DNA of 64,000 nucleotides. It comes from UBA8079 sp049601915. GTDB taxonomy: Bacteria > Pseudomonadota > Alphaproteobacteria > UBA6615. Where the stretch lies: positions 62,001 to 126,000 of the forward strand of contig JBMYRB010000001.1 in NCBI GenBank assembly GCA_049601915.1, written 5' to 3'. This document shows, one piece after another, positions 35,123-44,393 of this stretch. Position 1 is the first letter of the stretch; each line of letters begins with the position of its first letter. The notes beneath the pieces are model-generated. The model saw only the letters and a program-made list of their open reading frames with translations, was not told the origin of the DNA and made no database searches. A program made the position numbers and the translations under genes.

Positions 35123-36193
35123 TTAATCGAAACTTTTATGAATATTGCGGTCGGCGCGCATGAGCTCGAGGTCCGCCGCGACCATCTCTTTGACGAGCTG
35201 CGGGAACGGCGTGCTGTGTTCCCATCCGAGCACCTGTTTCGCCTTGGTCGGGTCACCCAGCAGGAGGTCCACTTCGGTCGGACGGAAATAGCGCGGATCA
35301 ATGGCAATGAGTGTCTCACCGGTTTTTGAATCTTCGCCGACTTCGTCGACGCCCTCGCCTTGCCAGACGATGGTCCGGCCCACCTCCTTGAACGCCAGCT
35401 CAACAAATTCGCGGACCGCATGGGTCTCGCCGGTCGCGAGGACGAAATCATCCGGTTCGTCATGTCGTACGATCCGCCACATGCCCTCGACATAGTCGCG
35501 CGCGTGACCCCAATCGCGCTTCGCATCCATGTTCCCTAGGAACAATTGCTTCTGCAGACCAAGCTCGATCGCGGCCACCGCCCGGGTGATCTTGCGGGTG
35601 ACGAACGTCTCACCGCGGATCGGACTTTCATGATTGAACAGGATGCCGTTCGAGGCATGCATGCCATACGCCTCGCGGTAGTTCACCGTAATCCAGTAGC
35701 CGTATAATTTTGCCGCCGCATAGGGGCTGCGCGGATAGAAGGCGGTCGTCTCGCTCTGGGGCATCTCGCGCACCTTGCCGTAAAGTTCGGACGTGGATGC
35801 CTGATAGTAACGCGCCGTATCTTCCATCTTCAGAATGCGGATCGCCTCAAGCAAACGCAGCGCGCCCATCGCATCCGCGTTGGCCGTGTATTCGGCTGTA
35901 TCAAAACTGACCTGCACATGGCTCTGCGCCGCCAGATTGTAAATCTCGGTGGGTTGTACTTCCTGGATCAGGCGGATCAGGTTGGTCGCATCGGTCATGT
36001 CTCCATAGTGGAGATGGAAGCCTATTCCGGCCTCATGGGGATCGCTATACAGGTGATCGACGCGGCCCGTATTGAAGGACGATGAACGGCGTTTGACACC
36101 GTGCACCTCGTAACCTTTTTCCAATAGGAGCTCAGCCAGATAGGCCCCGTCCTGTCCGGTCACGCCGGTTATGAGGGCAACGTCTTTGGCCAT
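35123..36193 (-). CDS. gmd: GDP-mannose 4,6-dehydratase
   Basis: Converts GDP-D-mannose to GDP-4-keto-6-deoxymannose, precursor of fucose, rhamnose-D or perosamine in surface polysaccharides. The 356 residues contain ITGVTGQDGAYLAELLLEKGYEVHGVKRR, HYGDMTDATNLIRL, STSELYGKV (catalytic Thr/Glu) and FYPRSPYAAAKLYGYWI (Tyr-x3-Lys). No partner reductase or aminotransferase is adjacent, so the sugar product is open. GGAG lies before the ATG. Confidence 0.97.
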   Translation of the reverse strand: MAKDVALITGVTGQDGAYLAELLLEKGYEVHGVKRRSSSFNTGRVDHLYSDPHEAGIGFHLHYGDMTDATNLIRLIQEVQPTEIYNLAAQSHVQVSFDTAEYTANADAMGALRLLEAIRILKMEDTARYYQASTSELYGKVREMPQSETTAFYPRSPYAAAKLYGYWITVNYREAYGMHASNGILFNHESPIRGETFVTRKITRAVAAIELGLQKQLFLGNMDAKRDWGHARDYVEGMWRIVRHDEPDDFVLATGETHAVREFVELAFKEVGRTIVWQGEGVDEVGEDSKTGETLIAIDPRYFRPTEVDLLLGDPTKAKQVLGWEHSTPFPQLVKEMVAADLELMRADRNIHKSFD

Positions 36194-36233
36194 ATCGAGG
36201 CTCCGCAGAATATGAAACTCAACATACTTATGT

Positions 36234-36479
36234 ATGCGATTGTCTGTTAGGTGGCGCGACTATACTTGCCGCGCCCAAGCCCCGACAAGGCCGGTTCGGC
36301 CGCCGGACGGCCCTTCCCCCGAACGACTTTTCGAGTTCCGCACCATTCGCGATGGCCGCCGCGGCGCCCGAACCAAACCATCGATTTACATCGAATGCGC
36401 GCTGGGCCTGGACATAGACGGGGAGCCCTCCGAGGCTCTGCTGGCGCATTTGTTCCAGATCTCGGGGGTCAAGAATTAG
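36234..36479 (+). CDS. Small hypothetical ORF
   Basis: An 81-codon frame in the gap of about 310 bases between gmd and ispE. The second half (FEFRTIRDGRRGARTKPSIYIECALGLDIDGEPSEALLAHLFQISGVKN) has protein-like hydrophobic spacing and third-position GC like the neighbouring genes; the first half is basic and proline-rich. No family is recognised and no good ribosome-binding site is seen. The minus strand of the same stretch is also open. It may be spurious. Confidence 0.3.
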   Translation: MRLSVRWRDYTCRAQAPTRPVRPPDGPSPERLFEFRTIRDGRRGARTKPSIYIECALGLDIDGEPSEALLAHLFQISGVKN

Positions 36480-36502
36480 GCCTGACGGCGACCCGGCCGG
36501 AT

Positions 36503-37408
36503 TTACAGGTTCTTGTGTGTTGTCCGCGTCGGAGACACCCACCAATCTGGATGTCGTGTGCCGAGTTCACTTCCGGCGAGATCGCATGTTTCCCGGTCAT
36601 CGAAAATTGCAAAGCAGGTCGGCCCGCTGCCGCTCATTCGCACGAGGCCACAATCGAGCGATCGCGCGAGTTCCTGCTGTACATCGGAGACCACCGGGCA
36701 GAGCGCCTGGGCGGGTCCGGCCAAGTCATTACGCTGGTGTGCTAGGAAGGCAAGAACGGACGCCGTCGTTGCCAGGTCGGCGTGCGACAAATCAGCCGAC
36801 TTGGTTTCGCCCGGGGCATATGCACCGAACACTTGCGCCGTGCTTAGCGGGACGCGCGGATTGACCAAAAGAAGATGGAGTTCCGCGCAATCTTCAACCG
36901 GGGTGATTTGTTCACCCAAGCCCCTGATCCAGGCCGGCCGGCTTTGCAGACACATCGGGACGTCGGCCCCCAGCGCTTGCGCAAAGTCACGTACCGGCTT
37001 GTCGTTGGGGTCAACATCCCACTCCCGGCAAAGCAGACGAATTGCCGCCGCCGCATCGGCCGACCCGCCGCCCAGGCCGGCGGCCACGGGAATATGCTTC
37101 TCCAGGGTTACCGTGAAGTCAGGCCTGTGCCCGCATATCTCCGCCAGACCGGTGATGGCTCGCGCGGTCAGATCTTCATCCGGACGGTCCGGCAGGGCTG
37201 CCGCATAGGGGCCGGTGCGGACAAGCTCGAAACCCTGCGCCGGCTCCAGGCGCAATCGATCGCCCAGCTCCAGAAACACGACCAGGCTTTCAAGCGCGTG
37301 ATAGCCATCCGCCATGCGGGCGCCAACATGCAAAAACAAGTTCAGCTTCGCCGGCGCGTCCTCACGCCGTCGCGCCACACCAGACGCCGTGTCAGCGACC
37401 CCCACCAC
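36503..37408 (-). CDS. ispE: 4-diphosphocytidyl-2-C-methyl-D-erythritol kinase
   Basis: GHMP kinase of the MEP isoprenoid pathway, phosphorylating CDP-ME. Seen: APAKLNLFLHVGARMADGYHALESLVVFLELGD at the N-terminus, the ATP loop IPVAAGLGGGSADAAAAIRLL, and VRMSGSGPTCFAIF at the C-terminus. No ATG fits: the conserved N-terminus requires a GTG start at 37408 (or 37405), 5 bases after the TPR-gene stop, giving about 301 residues. The upstream open frame overlapping the TPR gene is not part of the enzyme. Coupled translation with the TPR gene is likely. Confidence 0.93.
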   Translation of the reverse strand: MVGVADTASGVARRREDAPAKLNLFLHVGARMADGYHALESLVVFLELGDRLRLEPAQGFELVRTGPYAAALPDRPDEDLTARAITGLAEICGHRPDFTVTLEKHIPVAAGLGGGSADAAAAIRLLCREWDVDPNDKPVRDFAQALGADVPMCLQSRPAWIRGLGEQITPVEDCAELHLLLVNPRVPLSTAQVFGAYAPGETKSADLSHADLATTASVLAFLAHQRNDLAGPAQALCPVVSDVQQELARSLDCGLVRMSGSGPTCFAIFDDRETCDLAGSELGTRHPDWWVSPTRTTHKNL

Positions 37409-37412
37409 GCGT

Positions 37413-39167
37413 CTAAAGGTCGCCCTTCTTGCCCGGCGGCAGCGGCTTGGGAACTTTCTTGCCGTCCAGCTTCTGGCGAAGCTCGGCTTCGACCTCGCGA
37501 TCCGGTTCCAGGGAAAGCGACCGCAGCCACTGGAAGCGTGCCTCCAGCTTGCGGCCAACAACCCAATAGGCGTCTCCCAGGTGATCATTGATCACCGGAT
37601 CGCCGGGCTCCAGCGCCACGGCGCGTTCAAGATGAACCACCGCATTCTCGAAATCCCCGAGACGGTAGAGAACCCAGCCGAGTGAATCGGTGATGTATCC
37701 GTCGCGCGGGCGCTTCTCGACAGCCGTTTCGATCATCTTGCGGGCGCGCTCAAGCTGCACACCCTGCTCGACCCAGCTGTAGCCGAGGTAATTCAGCACC
37801 AGCGGTTGGTCGGGAGACTTTTCGAGAGCGTTCAGAAAATCCTGTTCGGCCCGGTCCCAGCGTTTGGCGCGCTCCAGCGCGATGCCGCGCGTATACAGCA
37901 ACCCCCAATCGGGTTCACGACCCAGGCGCTCGACCGCAAGATCATAGGCCGTCACCGCTTCATCGAAACGCTCCGTCACCCGCAACAGATCCGCCATCGC
38001 GCGTGCAGCATCAGCGCGTTCGGGGCGTTCGGAGGACATGGCGCGCAGCAAACGAATGGCGTCGTCGCTCTTGACGCGGGCGTGCAGCGCATCGGCGACG
38101 CCGAGCCGGGCATACCAGCTATAGGGCGAACGCGGGTCGATCTTTTCATAGACCTCAATCGCGAGATCGGCGCGTTCGCGTGCCTCGAGAAGTTGCGCCA
38201 GCGAGAACCTGGCCGCCGCATCGTCGGGCGCCAGGTCGAGCGCCATGCGGACAAAGAGCAATGCTTCGCTCCGCAGTTGCTCGCGGTTCAGCAGGCTCGA
38301 AACGTTACGGAACACCTCCGACACGCCCGTACGAACATTTCGGATCGTCCGCTCCGGTTCAGCGCGTCCCTCCACCGCATCGAGGGTCGGCTTAATCAGC
38401 AATGTTTGAGGATTACGCGCGACGAAGTCGGCGACCAGAATCTCTGCTTCCTGGGACTTGCCGTTGCGAACAAGAAAACGCGCAAATGCATCGACAAGCT
38501 GAAGCGACGGCCGATCCGCGGATGCCGCAAGTGTTCGCCTGAACGCCGCTTCCGCGGCCGCCGTATCGCCCCCGAGATCGGCGATCAATGCCTGATGAAA
38601 ACCGGCAACCGGCCCGACCCCCTCATTCTGTGCCATGGCGTCGAGCGCGGCGAGGCCGTCCGAGACCTCTCCCAAACCTGCGTGAGACCATGCCTTGAGC
38701 AACGGCGCGATGATGCCGTTCACCCCGGATTCGGGAATGGTCTCCAACAGCGCCAGGGACCTGGCGTGGTCACCCTTCTGCACGGCGCGCACGACGAGCG
38801 TGTAAACGATCAGAGGGTCCTCGGGTCGCGTGACAATCAGTTCGTTGGCGATTGCCGCCGCATCATCAAAACGTCCTGCGCCGACCATGACCAGATGGGC
38901 GCGGCGGCGCATGAGTTCGCTGTCTGGAACCTCGTTGAGAACACCCGCCGTCAAATCGGCCGCCGCCACGAGATTGCCGACAGATTCGGCATGCCGGGCG
39001 GCCAGGAAACGCCCGGATACCGACAAGCCGGCGTCAAACGGATCACCGTTGATATCGGCTTGCAGACCCGGCGGCCCGGAACGGCTGGATGTCGCCGCCT
39101 CCGCCGTCAATACAGATGCGCCGAGCATCGCCGCGAGCGTCAGGCCAGCCGAGAGGGAGATATTCAT
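37413..39167 (-). CDS. Exported tetratricopeptide-repeat protein
   Basis: A 584-residue protein with signal peptide MNISLSAGLTLAAMLGASVLTAEA followed by successive TPR units, clearest in the second half: AELDLAVERLGREPDWGLLYTRGIALERAKRWDRAEQDFLNALEKSPDQPLVLNYLGYSWVEQG...RDGYITDSLGWVLYRLGDFENAVVHLERAVALEPGDPVINDHLGDAYWVVG. The C-terminal repeats resemble the alphaproteobacterial family often found before ispE. It probably scaffolds envelope proteins; the partner is unknown. The ATG at 39167 fits the signal peptide better than an upstream TTG at 39194. Confidence 0.88.
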   Translation of the reverse strand: MNISLSAGLTLAAMLGASVLTAEAATSSRSGPPGLQADINGDPFDAGLSVSGRFLAARHAESVGNLVAAADLTAGVLNEVPDSELMRRRAHLVMVGAGRFDDAAAIANELIVTRPEDPLIVYTLVVRAVQKGDHARSLALLETIPESGVNGIIAPLLKAWSHAGLGEVSDGLAALDAMAQNEGVGPVAGFHQALIADLGGDTAAAEAAFRRTLAASADRPSLQLVDAFARFLVRNGKSQEAEILVADFVARNPQTLLIKPTLDAVEGRAEPERTIRNVRTGVSEVFRNVSSLLNREQLRSEALLFVRMALDLAPDDAAARFSLAQLLEARERADLAIEVYEKIDPRSPYSWYARLGVADALHARVKSDDAIRLLRAMSSERPERADAARAMADLLRVTERFDEAVTAYDLAVERLGREPDWGLLYTRGIALERAKRWDRAEQDFLNALEKSPDQPLVLNYLGYSWVEQGVQLERARKMIETAVEKRPRDGYITDSLGWVLYRLGDFENAVVHLERAVALEPGDPVINDHLGDAYWVVGRKLEARFQWLRSLSLEPDREVEAELRQKLDGKKVPKPLPPGKKGDL

Positions 39168-39251
39168 GAGCACCACTTTTCCAAACCGATCCAAAATATG
39201 TATGCCTGTCCCAGAGCCATGTCGAATCTAGCCGGACCGGACAATCAGGTT

Positions 39252-39269
39252 GTCACAACTTGTTGTGAC
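39252..39269. repeat. Short inverted repeat between etfD-like gene and TPR gene
   Basis: GTCACAA-CTTG-TTGTGAC forms a 7-base hairpin with a 4-base loop in the intergenic stretch. No T run follows it on the minus strand, so it is a weak terminator candidate or an operator; nothing more can be said. Confidence 0.3.
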
Positions 39270-39280
39270 CCGAACGCCTT

Positions 39281-40945
39281 TTACATATTGGGATAATTCG
39301 GCCCGCCGCCACCCTCGGGTGCAACCCAGACGATATTCTGGGTCGGGTCCTTGATGTCGCAGGTTTTGCAGTGAACACAGTTCTGGGCGTTGATCTGCAA
39401 GCGGGGATTCCCGCCGTCATCGTCTGTCAGGATTTCATAGACAGACGCCGGACAGAAGCGCTGCTCCGGCGCATCATAGAGCTCCAGATTGACCGTGATT
39501 GGTACGTCCGGGTCTTTCAGGGTCAGGTGCGGAGGCTGATTTTCCTCATGGTTGGTGTTCGAGATGAACACCGATGAGAGCTTGTCGAAACTGACTTTAC
39601 CATCGGGCTTGGGATAATCGATCGGCTTATGCTGGGACTTCGGTTCCAGTGTCTCGTGATCGGCATGCCCGTGTTTGAGCGTCCAGGGCGCGTGACCTCG
39701 GAGCACAACCTGATCGAGGCCCGACAATAATGTCCCCATGAACAGGCCGAATTTGAAGGACGGGCGGAAGTTTCGCGCCTTCCTGAGCTCCGCATAGGCC
39801 CAGGATGCCTTGAACGCCGCGGTGAACCCGGCAAGCGACGATGGCGGGGCGTCGTCTCCGGTCAGGGCGTCGAAGGCCGCATCCGCCGCGACCATTCCCG
39901 ATTTCATCGCGGTGTGGGTGCCCTTGATCTTCGGCACATTCAATGTGCCAGCCTCGCACCCGATCAAGGCGCCGCCGGGGAACACCATTTCCGGCAATGA
40001 CTGCACCCCACCCTCATTCAACGCCCGCGCACCATAGGAAATGCGTTTGCCGCCCTCCAAGACGGGACGCACCGACGGGTGGGTTTTGAACCTCTGAAAT
40101 TCGTCGAACGGCGACATATACGGATTCCTGTAGTCGAGCCCGATGACGTAACCGACTGCCACCTGATTGTCTTCCAGATGATAGAGAAACGAGCCGCCAT
40201 ACGTCTTCGTATCCAGTGGCCAGCCCGCGGTGTGCATCACGAGGCCAGGCTTATGCTGCGCCGGGTCAACTTCCCACAGTTCCTTGATGCCGATCCCGTA
40301 GGTCTGGGCCTCGACGTTGGCGCGCAGATCGAACCGGTCCATCAGCTGGCGTCCCAGTTGTCCGCGGCACCCTTCTGCAAAAAAGGTGTAGCGCGCGTGC
40401 AGCTCGATGCCTTGCGTGTAGTTGGCCGTGGGCTCACCATCGACACCGATACCCATATCGCCGGTCGCAACGCCACGCACCGCTCCATCGTCGTCGAACA
40501 GGACCTCTGAGGCGGCGAAGCCGGGATAAATCTCCACGCCCAGCGCTTCGGCCTGCTCGCCGAGCCAACGGCACAGGTTGCCGAGCGAGATGATGTGGTT
40601 GCCGTGGTTCTTCAGCGCCGGCGGCAATAGGCCCGTCGGGATCGACGTCGCTCCGGTCTCGCGCAGGAACAGGAACTTCTCGTCACTGACCGGCATGTTG
40701 ATCGGCGCCTCCCGGTCGCGCCAGTCAGGAATCAGTTCATCGAGCGCGCGGGTCTCGAGCACCGCGCCCGACAGGATGTGGGCGCCCACTTCCGAACCCT
40801 TTTCCAGTACGCAGACACCGATCTCGGCATCCGCTTCGGCGGCGCGTTGCTTTAGCTGAATGGCGGCAGCCAGACCCGATGGCCCGGCGCCCACGATCAC
40901 CACGTCATAGGCCATCGATTCACGTTCGGCGGCTTGCTCGCTCAT
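39281..40945 (-). CDS. Electron transfer flavoprotein-ubiquinone oxidoreductase
   Basis: Membrane-associated flavoprotein (554 aa) that feeds electrons from ETF, reduced by acyl-CoA and amino-acid dehydrogenases, into ubiquinone. Seen: the FAD-binding start MAYDVVIVGAGPSGLAAAIQL, ILSGAVLETRALDELIPDW, QTYGIGIKELWEV, and the C-terminal 4Fe-4S cluster CPASVYEI...NAQNCVHCKTCDIKDPTQNIVW. I chose the ATG at 40945, preceded by GGAGA; upstream codons to 41008 do not resemble the family. Confidence 0.97.
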   Translation of the reverse strand: MSEQAAERESMAYDVVIVGAGPSGLAAAIQLKQRAAEADAEIGVCVLEKGSEVGAHILSGAVLETRALDELIPDWRDREAPINMPVSDEKFLFLRETGATSIPTGLLPPALKNHGNHIISLGNLCRWLGEQAEALGVEIYPGFAASEVLFDDDGAVRGVATGDMGIGVDGEPTANYTQGIELHARYTFFAEGCRGQLGRQLMDRFDLRANVEAQTYGIGIKELWEVDPAQHKPGLVMHTAGWPLDTKTYGGSFLYHLEDNQVAVGYVIGLDYRNPYMSPFDEFQRFKTHPSVRPVLEGGKRISYGARALNEGGVQSLPEMVFPGGALIGCEAGTLNVPKIKGTHTAMKSGMVAADAAFDALTGDDAPPSSLAGFTAAFKASWAYAELRKARNFRPSFKFGLFMGTLLSGLDQVVLRGHAPWTLKHGHADHETLEPKSQHKPIDYPKPDGKVSFDKLSSVFISNTNHEENQPPHLTLKDPDVPITVNLELYDAPEQRFCPASVYEILTDDDGGNPRLQINAQNCVHCKTCDIKDPTQNIVWVAPEGGGGPNYPNM

Positions 40946-41096
40946 GTTAAGAATCTCCACGACCAGATATGCTCTATCTTCAAAGAACCATGACCCATCG
41001 CGAATCACAACCGGGCGATTGCAACGCTCTCAACTACCGAACGCTTGCGGTGGCAAGGGGGCGACACGTGCCTGCTGGTCTGCGCGGTGAACCAGA

Positions 41097-41984
41097 ATGA
41101 GCGCCACACTCGATACGCGCCAGGAACTGGTGGCAGCACTGCGCTGGCAGGTCGAGGCGGGCGCGGACGAAGCCATCCTCGAAGCCCCGATAGACCATTT
41201 CGCCGCCACGCCGCCAAAACCCAAACCCGGCCCCGAGGCGGCAAAAGAAGCGCCGGTCGTCACACCCGTCGAGGCACCGCTGCCGGCCGCATCTCCCGAG
41301 GTGCCACCGGCCAGCCCCGTGTCGCCCCGATTGGAGCCGGCCGATGCCGTTAACGAAACTGCACACGACCTCGCCGCCGGTTGCGAAGATCTGGCCACCC
41401 TTAAAACGGCGCTTGCGGCATTTGACGGGTGCCCCCTGAAGTCGACGGCAACGAACCTGGTGTTCGGCACCGGCGCAGCAGACGCCGATATCATGCTTGT
41501 GGGCGAGGCGCCCGGCCGCGACGAGGACCGGGACGGCACCCCTTTTGTAGGTGCCAGCGGACAACTCCTCGACGGGATGCTCGGCTTCCTCGATCTGGGA
41601 CGCGACACGAATGTCTACATCACCAACATCCTGCCATGGCGCCCCCCGGGAAACCGGCAACCGACAGGCGCCGAGATCGCAGCCTGCCTGCCCTTCCTCG
41701 AACGCCATATCGCGCTGGTCGCACCGCGGCTCCTGGTTTTCCTCGGCGGAACCTCGGCTAAGACTCTTCTGAATCGTACCGAGGGTATCACCCGGCTTCG
41801 CGGCAAATGGTATGATTACGCCTCGCCGGCGATGGAAGCCGCGGGCCAGCCGCCCATTCCTGCGATGGCAACACTCCACCCCGCCTACCTGCTTCGCCAA
41901 CCGGCGCAAAAACGCGCCGCATGGCTCGATCTGATCGCCGTGCGGGAAAAACTGGACGAGACCGCCGCGGTTCACGAAAGTTAA
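41097..41984 (+). CDS. Uracil-DNA glycosylase, family 4
   Basis: Removes uracil from DNA using a 4Fe-4S-bearing type-4 fold (295 aa). Seen: AAFDGCPLKSTATNLVFG (first cluster Cys), the active-site stretch IMLVGEAPGRDEDRDGTPFVGASGQLLDGML, YITNILPWRPPGNRQPTGAEIAACLPFLERHI (cluster Cys), and TLHPAYLLRQP. A proline- and alanine-rich linker covers about residues 40-85. Divergent from ETF-QO across about 150 bases. Confidence 0.94.
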   Translation: MSATLDTRQELVAALRWQVEAGADEAILEAPIDHFAATPPKPKPGPEAAKEAPVVTPVEAPLPAASPEVPPASPVSPRLEPADAVNETAHDLAAGCEDLATLKTALAAFDGCPLKSTATNLVFGTGAADADIMLVGEAPGRDEDRDGTPFVGASGQLLDGMLGFLDLGRDTNVYITNILPWRPPGNRQPTGAEIAACLPFLERHIALVAPRLLVFLGGTSAKTLLNRTEGITRLRGKWYDYASPAMEAAGQPPIPAMATLHPAYLLRQPAQKRAAWLDLIAVREKLDETAAVHES

Positions 41985-42036
41985 CGAATTGTGAAGGCGC
42001 GCTGCGGAAACTTGCCGGAAGCGCCGACCGGGTTGT

Positions 42037-43854
42037 ATGTATGCCCTGCCTTTCAACGGAGACGGTAGCATCTTGAAATATCGGGTCGTCATCTCTCTGG
42101 CCGCCGCCCTGCTCGCCTGGACGGGCGTCGCGCAGGCCCAGCAACCCAAGCCGCGCCCCCTCGAGACCGCGCTGGTTGGGCCGGGAATAATGATGATTCC
42201 GGGCATTGGTTCCGTCGAGGGTGTATTGTCCACTGCGGACGCTGCCCGCTACAAACGGCTGTTTGAATTACAGGATACCGGCGACTGGAAGGCCGCGAAC
42301 ACGATAATCTCGCGGATCCAGGACCGACGCCTGATGGGCCATGTCGACGCCCAGCGTTATCTGCATCCGACCAAATACCGATCTCGGTTCACCGAACTGC
42401 GTGCCTGGATGGCAGCACATGCCGACCACCCGCAAGCTCGACGCATCCACCGTCTCGCGGTGTTGCGCCAGCCAAAGGGAGCAAGCGCCGCTCAGGCACC
42501 GATCACAAACACGCTGGCGATCAGCGGCGAGACTGTCCGCAAGGCCTCGGAAGGTCGGCCGCTCTATTCGCGCGCATCATCTCGCCAGGGTCGAAACCTC
42601 CAGAGTGATATGCGGCGGCGCGTTGCGCGCGGCTGGCCAACAGGCGCCAAGCAACTGCTCGAACAACGCGCGACGCAGCGGCACCTCAACAACGTCCAGA
42701 TCGCACAGGCGTGGCGTGACATCGCGCGCGGCTATTTTCGCGCCGGCAAGGATGACGCGGCCCTCAGCGCGGCATGGGCGGCCAACGTCGTCGCACCGGG
42801 TGCCGCCCCGCTGGCCTATTGGTGGGGCGGATTGGCCGCCTGGCGCCTGGGCAAGACCCAGGATGCCGAGACCCTCTTCTCAACTCTCGCGCAATCGACG
42901 CGCGCGGCGGATTCACTCGTCTCGGCAGGCGGTTTCTGGGCAGCACGCTCAGCGCTCAGCAACGGACATCCGGACCGGGTCACTGCATTTCTGGAGATAG
43001 GCGCGGTACATGAGCGGCATTTCTATGGCTTGCTGTCGCGGCACGCGCTGGGCGTGACGGACGAATTCGGATGGAAGAAACCGGACCTTCATTTCGGTGA
43101 CTTCCGCGACATTGCCGACACCCGGATCGGCGGTCGCGCCATTGCCCTCTTGCAGGTCGGCCAGGAACACGGCGCCGAACTCGAACTTCTCAATCTTGCT
43201 GCTGCGCAACCGACCCTGCTTCCCGGCGTCCTCGCGCTCGCGGCCAATGCGAATCTGCCGGCGGTGTCGCTCAAGCTGTCGGGTTTCGCCGAACAACAGG
43301 CGAAGCTGGCCGCCGCCTACCCGGTTCCGGATTGGGCGCCCACCGACGGCTACGCCGTCGACAAGGCGCTCGTTTTCGCATTTGCGCGGCAGGAATCGGC
43401 CTTCAATCGTCGCGCCAAGAGCCATGCCGGCGCGCGGGGGCTAATGCAGCTGATGCCGCGGACCGCCAGCTACGTCGCCCGCGAGAGTGCCTTGCGCGGT
43501 CGCGGAAAGTACAAACTCTTCGATCCCGAGTTCAATCTTGCGCTGGGCCAGCAATATATCGAGTTGCTCATGTCCGAACGCGGCATCAAGGACGACCTGT
43601 TCAGGACGGCCACGGCGTATAACGCGGGACCGGGAAATTTGCGCAAATGGGAACGCAATGTGCCCCATGGCGACGACCCGCTACTTTTCATCGAAAGCCT
43701 GCCGTCGCGCGAGACACGTGCCTTCGTCGAGCGCATCCTGACCAATCTCTGGATCTACCGCGACAGGTTGGGGCAAAACTCGCCCTCCCTCGACGATATC
43801 GTCGCGGGCCGCTGGCCACGATATGAGCCGCAGGACTCCCATACCGGTGACTGA
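42037..43854 (+). CDS. Soluble lytic murein transglycosylase
   Basis: Periplasmic enzyme that cleaves peptidoglycan glycan strands to 1,6-anhydro products. The N-terminal helical region (about residues 40-440) resembles the Slt70 ring. The SLT catalytic domain is C-terminal: LVFAFARQESAFNRRAKSHAGARGLMQLMPRTASYVARES with the catalytic Glu in RQES, then ATAYNAGPGNLRKW and FIESLPSRETRAFVERI. The ATG at 42037 gives an untidy leader. A TTG at 42073, 11 bases after GGAG, gives a clean signal peptide KYRVVISLAAALLAWTGVAQA and may be the real start. moaB overlaps its last 32 bases. Confidence 0.92.
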   Translation: MYALPFNGDGSILKYRVVISLAAALLAWTGVAQAQQPKPRPLETALVGPGIMMIPGIGSVEGVLSTADAARYKRLFELQDTGDWKAANTIISRIQDRRLMGHVDAQRYLHPTKYRSRFTELRAWMAAHADHPQARRIHRLAVLRQPKGASAAQAPITNTLAISGETVRKASEGRPLYSRASSRQGRNLQSDMRRRVARGWPTGAKQLLEQRATQRHLNNVQIAQAWRDIARGYFRAGKDDAALSAAWAANVVAPGAAPLAYWWGGLAAWRLGKTQDAETLFSTLAQSTRAADSLVSAGGFWAARSALSNGHPDRVTAFLEIGAVHERHFYGLLSRHALGVTDEFGWKKPDLHFGDFRDIADTRIGGRAIALLQVGQEHGAELELLNLAAAQPTLLPGVLALAANANLPAVSLKLSGFAEQQAKLAAAYPVPDWAPTDGYAVDKALVFAFARQESAFNRRAKSHAGARGLMQLMPRTASYVARESALRGRGKYKLFDPEFNLALGQQYIELLMSERGIKDDLFRTATAYNAGPGNLRKWERNVPHGDDPLLFIESLPSRETRAFVERILTNLWIYRDRLGQNSPSLDDIVAGRWPRYEPQDSHTGD

Positions 43855-44389
43855 GCCCGACCCGGAGTTCAAGCCGGTGCGCATCGCGATCCTAACGATC
43901 TCCGATACCCGCGAACTGGATGACGACAGATCCGGTGATACGTTGTGTGAGCGGCTCCAGTCCGCCGGACACGTGCTGGCCAATCGCGCGATCGTAAAGG
44001 ACGACCGAACAACAATCGCAGGACAGTTCCGTGACTGGGCCGCCGATCCGGAGATCGAAGTCATCATCTCGACCGGCGGCACTGGCGTGACGGGAAGTGA
44101 CATTACCCCCGAGGCGCTCAGCGATGTGGTGGAGAAGCGCATCGACGGGTTTGGCGAACTATTTCGCTGGATCAGTTTCCAGAAAATCGGAACATCGACG
44201 GTTCAGTCACGCGCTGATGCCGGGGTGCTGACGGGCACGTATATATTCGTTTTGCCGGGTTCGCCCGGCGCGTGCCGCGACGGCTGGGACGAGATCCTCA
44301 AGGATCAACTCGATATTCGGCACAAGCCGTGCAACTTCGCCGAGCTGTTGCCTCGATTACGCGAGCATGAAGGCCGCGAACCGCTCTAG
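43823..44389 (+). CDS. moaB: Molybdenum cofactor biosynthesis protein MoaB/Mog family
   Basis: A 188-residue MoCF-domain protein acting in molybdopterin adenylylation. Seen: PVRIAILTISDTRELDDDRSGDTLCERLQSAGH, VIISTGGTGVTGSDITPEALSDV, RWISFQKIGTSTVQSRADAGVLTGTYIFVLPGSPGACRDGWDEIL. Close to E. coli MoaB, though with an N-terminal extension of about 15 residues. It starts inside the end of the transglycosylase gene, so co-translation is likely. No other molybdopterin genes are nearby. Confidence 0.94.
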   Translation: MSRRTPIPVTEPDPEFKPVRIAILTISDTRELDDDRSGDTLCERLQSAGHVLANRAIVKDDRTTIAGQFRDWAADPEIEVIISTGGTGVTGSDITPEALSDVVEKRIDGFGELFRWISFQKIGTSTVQSRADAGVLTGTYIFVLPGSPGACRDGWDEILKDQLDIRHKPCNFAELLPRLREHEGREPL

Positions 44390-44393
44390 CACC

